From NCBI RefSeq assembly GCF_000282055.1, contig NZ_AKJZ01000107.1, forward strand, positions 35,252 through 99,251: a stretch of DNA of 64,000 nucleotides, read 5' to 3'. Positions within the stretch are counted from its first letter, which is position 1; each line of letters starts with the position of its first letter. The notes beneath the pieces are model-generated. The model was not told the DNA's origin, ran no database searches, and saw nothing but the letters and a program-made list of their open reading frames with translations. This document shows positions 61,202-64,000 of the stretch, piece by piece. The position numbers were made by a program, and so were the translations under genes. Source of the stretch: Flavobacterium sp. CF136. Its GTDB lineage: Bacteria; Bacteroidota; Bacteroidia; Flavobacteriales; Flavobacteriaceae.

Positions 61202-61744
61202 TTGATAATTAAGACTTTGTTTGAAGTAGGAGGATATATAGAAGAAATAGTAGCATATATGACAATCCAACAATACCTAGAAAATATAAAAGGTTTAAAT
61301 GTCACAAAAAACATAAGCAAAAATTCTAATCATACCGATTTAGATAACCCTGCTATGAAAATTTCATTAGAAAATAATAAATTCTATTTTAACCTTTCTG
61401 ATTTAGAATTCACAAATGATCAGCAAAAAGCAGATAGAGGGGAAGCTATATTAAATTCAGAAATTATAAATCAAGTTGCAGATTGTTTAGGTTTACTATT
61501 TATAAATGAAAAAGAAACAGAAGGAAATGTTTGTTTTGTCAATAGTAATGAATTGCGTCCCGAATTCAGACAAAATTTTACAAGTATAGATTTATTAGAT
61601 TATTGTTATGCAGTTTTGCATTCTACAATTAATGAATTTTCAGAAATTAATTCTGCCAGGATTCCAATTACATCAGATACTTCAGTTTTTTGGAAATTAG
61701 TGAATTACGGAAGTGAATTACGAAATAAAAATTCATTAAAATAA
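61202..61744 (+). pseudogene. C-terminal remnant of a Type ISP-like restriction-modification enzyme
   Basis: 180 codons from TTG at 61202, or 161 from ATG at 61259. Residues about 85-175 match the C-terminal target-recognition end of large Type ISP-like enzymes: ILNSEIINQVADCLGLLFINEKE, SIDLLDYCYAVLHS, then ARIPITSDTSVFWKLVNYGSELR. In intact enzymes the LDY.YAVLHSP motif is followed by a longer YREKY..FL..DFPRVP stretch; here it is shortened, and the frame stops soon after the GSELR motif. Helicase and methylase domains are missing, so it cannot function as an R-M enzyme. Evidence of an eroded defence locus. Confidence 0.65.
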
Positions 61745-61770
61745 ATCATATCCTTGGATTATAGCACAAA

Positions 61771-61800
61771 AAAAAGCAGCTCAATTAAAAGCTGCTTTTT
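61771..61800. terminator. Bidirectional terminator at the end of the accessory region
   Basis: Perfect 11-bp stem AAAAAGCAGCT / AGCTGCTTTTT, between convergent genes. Confidence 0.87.
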
Positions 61801-61823
61801 ATAATGGTGGCAAAATCAAATAA

Positions 61824-62210
61824 TTAACGGCGAAACGCTGGACTTTCGTTTACTGAATCATCAATTTTAACTGTTTTTGATTTTTTGTTTGAAACAATAA
61901 TTTCATGTTTTACAACTTTGTTGTTCTCCTGTACTTCTAAATAGTAAGTTCCGGCAGGATAAGCTTCTAAACTTAAAGTTTTTGAAGTTTCCGATTCGTT
62001 TACAGCAGATTCTCCTGTGTAAAGTAAATTATGGTTTTCGTCAAAAATTGAAAAATTTGATTTTTCAATGGTGTTTAATGTAAAACTCACTACTTTTCCA
62101 TTTCCGGTTTTTATATACAAAATATAATCTCCTTTTTTGTTACTTGCATAAGTACTGATTGCTGTTAAAAATACAGCTGCAACTAAGACTAATTTAAAAA
62201 TTTGTTTCAT
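61824..62210 (-). CDS. Small secreted protein, divergent paralogue of the 62.6/63.4 kb pair
   Basis: 128 residues with a signal peptide (about 1-22, ending STYAS). The mature part is a small beta-sandwich-like domain: LYIKTGNGKVVSFTLNTIEKSNFSIFDENHNLLYTG, then LSLEAYPAGTYYLEVQENNKVVKHEIIV. This pattern resembles stand-alone versions of Bacteroidota T9SS-sorting-like or DUF3244-like domains. Clearly related to the next two genes but with a different tail (SVNESPAFRR). The 384 bases upstream hold the terminator of the next gene and an AT-rich, gene-free stretch. Confidence 0.7.
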   Translation of the reverse strand: MKQIFKLVLVAAVFLTAISTYASNKKGDYILYIKTGNGKVVSFTLNTIEKSNFSIFDENHNLLYTGESAVNESETSKTLSLEAYPAGTYYLEVQENNKVVKHEIIVSNKKSKTVKIDDSVNESPAFRR

Positions 62211-62490
62211 GTTTTTAATTTTAATTTTTAATTTCTGATACGTGGTGCGGCAAAACTACAAATACTTCGCAGAATTCAAAATTTTTCCGATACTAATTAT
62301 TAACACTAAGTTGTTGAATTAAAAGGGTTTCAGTCATTTTTCCAGTATATATGCAGATTTATTGATGTGTTAGGTTAATTTTTCTGATATATTTTTAAAG
62401 TTTTAACAATCAGGTACTTATATTTTGTTAAGTATTGATTTGTTAATTTTTTTACAGCTCAATTTTTAGGCAATCAAAGTATAAAATAAA

Positions 62491-62522
62491 AAAACAGCTC
62501 AAGAACCACCAAGAGCTGTTTT
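62491..62522 (-). terminator. Terminator after the second small secreted paralogue
   Basis: Stem AAAACAGCTC / GAGCTGTTTT with a twelve-base loop; nearly identical to the one at 63299-63330. Confidence 0.82.
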
Positions 62523-62594
62523 TAAAACAATTAAGTTTTAAACTTTACTAACTATCTAACCTCATTTATACTGTATGATAACAATATAACTTTT

Positions 62595-63005
62595 TTAGCG
62601 TACTGCTACGCTTGAACTTTTTGCAGAACCTGCTTTATAAACTGATGAAATTGCTTTTGATGATAAAACAGTTGTATCATCAGTAATAGTAATTTCATGT
62701 CTTACTTTTTTAAGATTGTCTTCAACTTCTAATATGTAAGTTCCTGCAGGAAATTCTTCAAAGCTGAAAGTTTTTAAAATTCCGTCTTTACCTGAAGCAT
62801 TTTCAGAATAAATTACAGTACCGTCTGTAGAATAGATAGTTAAGTAAGCTTTTTTTACATTGTTTAATGCGAAAGTTACTTCTTTATCTTTATTTTTTCC
62901 TTTCATTACATGAAGCGTAAAATCTTCATTCCCGTCAATTGCATATGTACTCATTCCTGTGAAAAGTACTGCACATACTAAACTTAATTTTAACGTCTTT
63001 TTCAT
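62595..63005 (-). CDS. Small secreted protein, tandem paralogue 1
   Basis: 136 residues; signal peptide ending STYAI. Mature domain: LHVMKGKNKDKEVTFALNNVKKAYLTIYSTDGTVIYSENASG, then FSFEEFPAGTYILEVEDNLKKVRHEITI and the tail VYKAGSAKSSSVAVR shared with its neighbour. Beta-rich, probably periplasmic or surface. No function known. It has its own promoter region and terminator, so each copy is separately expressed. Confidence 0.75.
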   Translation of the reverse strand: MKKTLKLSLVCAVLFTGMSTYAIDGNEDFTLHVMKGKNKDKEVTFALNNVKKAYLTIYSTDGTVIYSENASGKDGILKTFSFEEFPAGTYILEVEDNLKKVRHEITITDDTTVLSSKAISSVYKAGSAKSSSVAVR

Positions 63006-63091
63006 AATTATAGTTTTAAATTTCTTATCTATTTCTATACTGCTAAATTACTTCAATAATAGACTCAGGGACACAACCCTATTTTCTAATT

Positions 63092-63144
63092 TATATGCTA
63101 TATTCTCATTTACGAAACCGTTATAGGTTAAAATTTGAATTATA
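63092..63144 (-). promoter_or_regulatory. Conserved upstream block of paralogue 1 (identical at 63902-63954)
   Basis: 53 bases identical between the two tandem copies, better conserved than the surrounding spacer, lying about 90-140 bases upstream of each ATG. Contains the inverted AACC-GTTATA-GGTT. Possible regulator-binding region; could equally reflect recent duplication. Confidence 0.45.
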
Positions 63145-63298
63145 CTAGGTGTTTTTGTTAATTTGATTATTATTTTTCAATGTTTTTGATCGTATTGAGA
63201 ATATGAAAACCAATCAAAAGATTTTATTGATTACTCGTAATTTTTGTCAGAAAAAAAATAATTAATAATAATTAATCTGTAAAAAGCAGAAAACAAAA

Positions 63299-63330
63299 AA
63301 AACAGCTCGAGAACCACCAAGAGCTGTTTT
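63299..63330 (-). terminator. Terminator after the third small secreted paralogue
   Basis: Stem AAAACAGCTC / GAGCTGTTTT with loop GAGAACCACCAA. The 397-base gap between the two paralogues holds this and the conserved upstream block only. Confidence 0.82.
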
Positions 63331-63402
63331 GAAAACATTTAAGTTTTTAAACTTTACTAACTATCTAACCTCATTTTATACTGTATGCGAGTATAAACTT
63401 TT

Positions 63403-63813
63403 TTAGCGTACTGCTACGCTTGTATTTTTAGCAGAAGAACCTGCTTTGTAAACTAATGAAACTGTTTTTGGTGATAAAATTATATTGTCACCTTTAACAG
63501 TGATTTCATATTTTGTTGTTTTTACGCTATCTTCTATTTTTAAGAAATAAGTTCCTTCCGGAAATTGTTCAAATCTAAAAGTTTTTAGGATTCCATCTTT
63601 GCCTGAAGCATTTTCAGAATAAATTTGAGTTCCTTCATTATCATAGATCGATAAGGTTGCTTTTGTTACATTATTTAATGCAAAAGTAACTTCGTTACCA
63701 CCATTTCCATTAATTACATGAAGAAATGAATCTCCATTACCTTCAATTGCATATGTATTGATTCCTGCAAAAAGCACTGCTACTACTAAACTTAATTTTA
63801 ACATCTTTTTCAT
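63403..63813 (-). CDS. Small secreted protein, tandem paralogue 2
   Basis: 136 residues, closely similar to the gene at 62595: signal peptide ending NTYAI, then LHVINGNGGNEVTFALNNVTKATLSIYDNEGTQIYSENASGKDG-type sequence, FRFEQFPEGTYFLKIEDSVKTTKYEITV, and the tail VYKAGSSAKNTSVAVR. Same predicted beta-rich fold and export. The region from 63814 to the window end is its upstream DNA. Confidence 0.75.
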   Translation of the reverse strand: MKKMLKLSLVVAVLFAGINTYAIEGNGDSFLHVINGNGGNEVTFALNNVTKATLSIYDNEGTQIYSENASGKDGILKTFRFEQFPEGTYFLKIEDSVKTTKYEITVKGDNIILSPKTVSLVYKAGSSAKNTSVAVR

Positions 63814-64000
63814 GGCTTTATTTTTTTAAATTATTGTTCTAATTCTATACTGCTAAATTACTTCAACAGGGGAGTAAAACACACAACTCTATTTTCTGAT
63901 ATATATGCTATATTCTCATTTACGAAACCGTTATAGGTTAAAATTTGAATTATATTAGGTGTTTTTGTTAATTTGATTATTATTTTTTAATGTTTTTAAT

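Larger units (their letters stand above)
62484..64000. repeat. Tandem duplication, period about 808 bp
   Basis: The unit contains a small secreted-protein gene, its terminator and its upstream region. Gene starts (63005, 63813), gene ends (62595, 63403) and terminators are each offset by 808 bases; the upstream block is offset by 810. A 53-base block is identical in both copies (63092-63144 and 63902-63954) and contains AACC-GTTATA-GGTT. The second copy reaches the window edge, so its extent is unknown. Confidence 0.85.

Overview
This looks like a chromosomal segment of a Flavobacterium-like member of the Bacteroidota. The DNA is AT-rich. Many genes are preceded by the phylum's -7 element TAnnTTTG instead of a Shine-Dalgarno sequence. 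The content fits too: OmpA and other Bacteroidota-type envelope proteins, a DUF4097 protein behind an ECF sigma/anti-sigma pair, a fused IcmF mutase, and KDO synthesis. I see no rRNA, tRNA, CRISPR array, prophage, or complete insertion sequence.

Layout. 0-20 kb: a cut-off outer-membrane protein gene, kdsA, a PhyH oxygenase, yebC, a tail-specific protease, gcvT, nnrD, an HTH-Fic protein with an altered catalytic motif, smpB back-to-back with a VF530 gene, a PIG-L deacetylase / 35-residue membrane peptide / sodium symporter operon, and an arsenic operon (arsR, DUF6428, LMW-phosphatase-type arsC, ACR3). 20-28 kb: glycogen genes glgA-glgC-glgB followed by a GH31 alpha-glucosidase. 28-47 kb: a scattered polyamine pathway (arginine decarboxylase, agmatine deiminase, N-carbamoylputrescine amidase, a deoxyhypusine-synthase-like enzyme) mixed with OmpA, an ECF sigma module, lon, AraC/SRPBCC, recQ, aroB and proline dehydrogenase. 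47-56 kb: purU, DUF4197, a pectate lyase facing a Crp-type regulator across two palindromes, and icmF.

56.0-61.8 kb is the accessory region and the main point of interest. A tightly packed, visibly more AT-rich four-gene operon encodes a STAS-like/GHKL ATPase, a protein ending in a phosphoribosyltransferase-like PRPP loop, a metallophosphoesterase fused to an orotate-PRTase-like domain, and a CinA/PncC-type nicotinamide-nucleotide amidase. It lies beside a decayed C-terminal fragment of a Type ISP-like restriction-modification enzyme and another broken coding fragment. I do not recognise this combination as a described system. A nucleotide- or NAD-linked stress or anti-phage function is my inference.

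61.8-64 kb: three small secreted paralogues on the minus strand, two of them in an approximately 808-bp tandem duplication that runs to the window edge.

Repeats: four copies of a dispersed hairpin element with conserved flanks and differing stems; two elements sharing terminal inverted repeats around different palindromes; inverted-repeat spacers inside the ars and glg operons.
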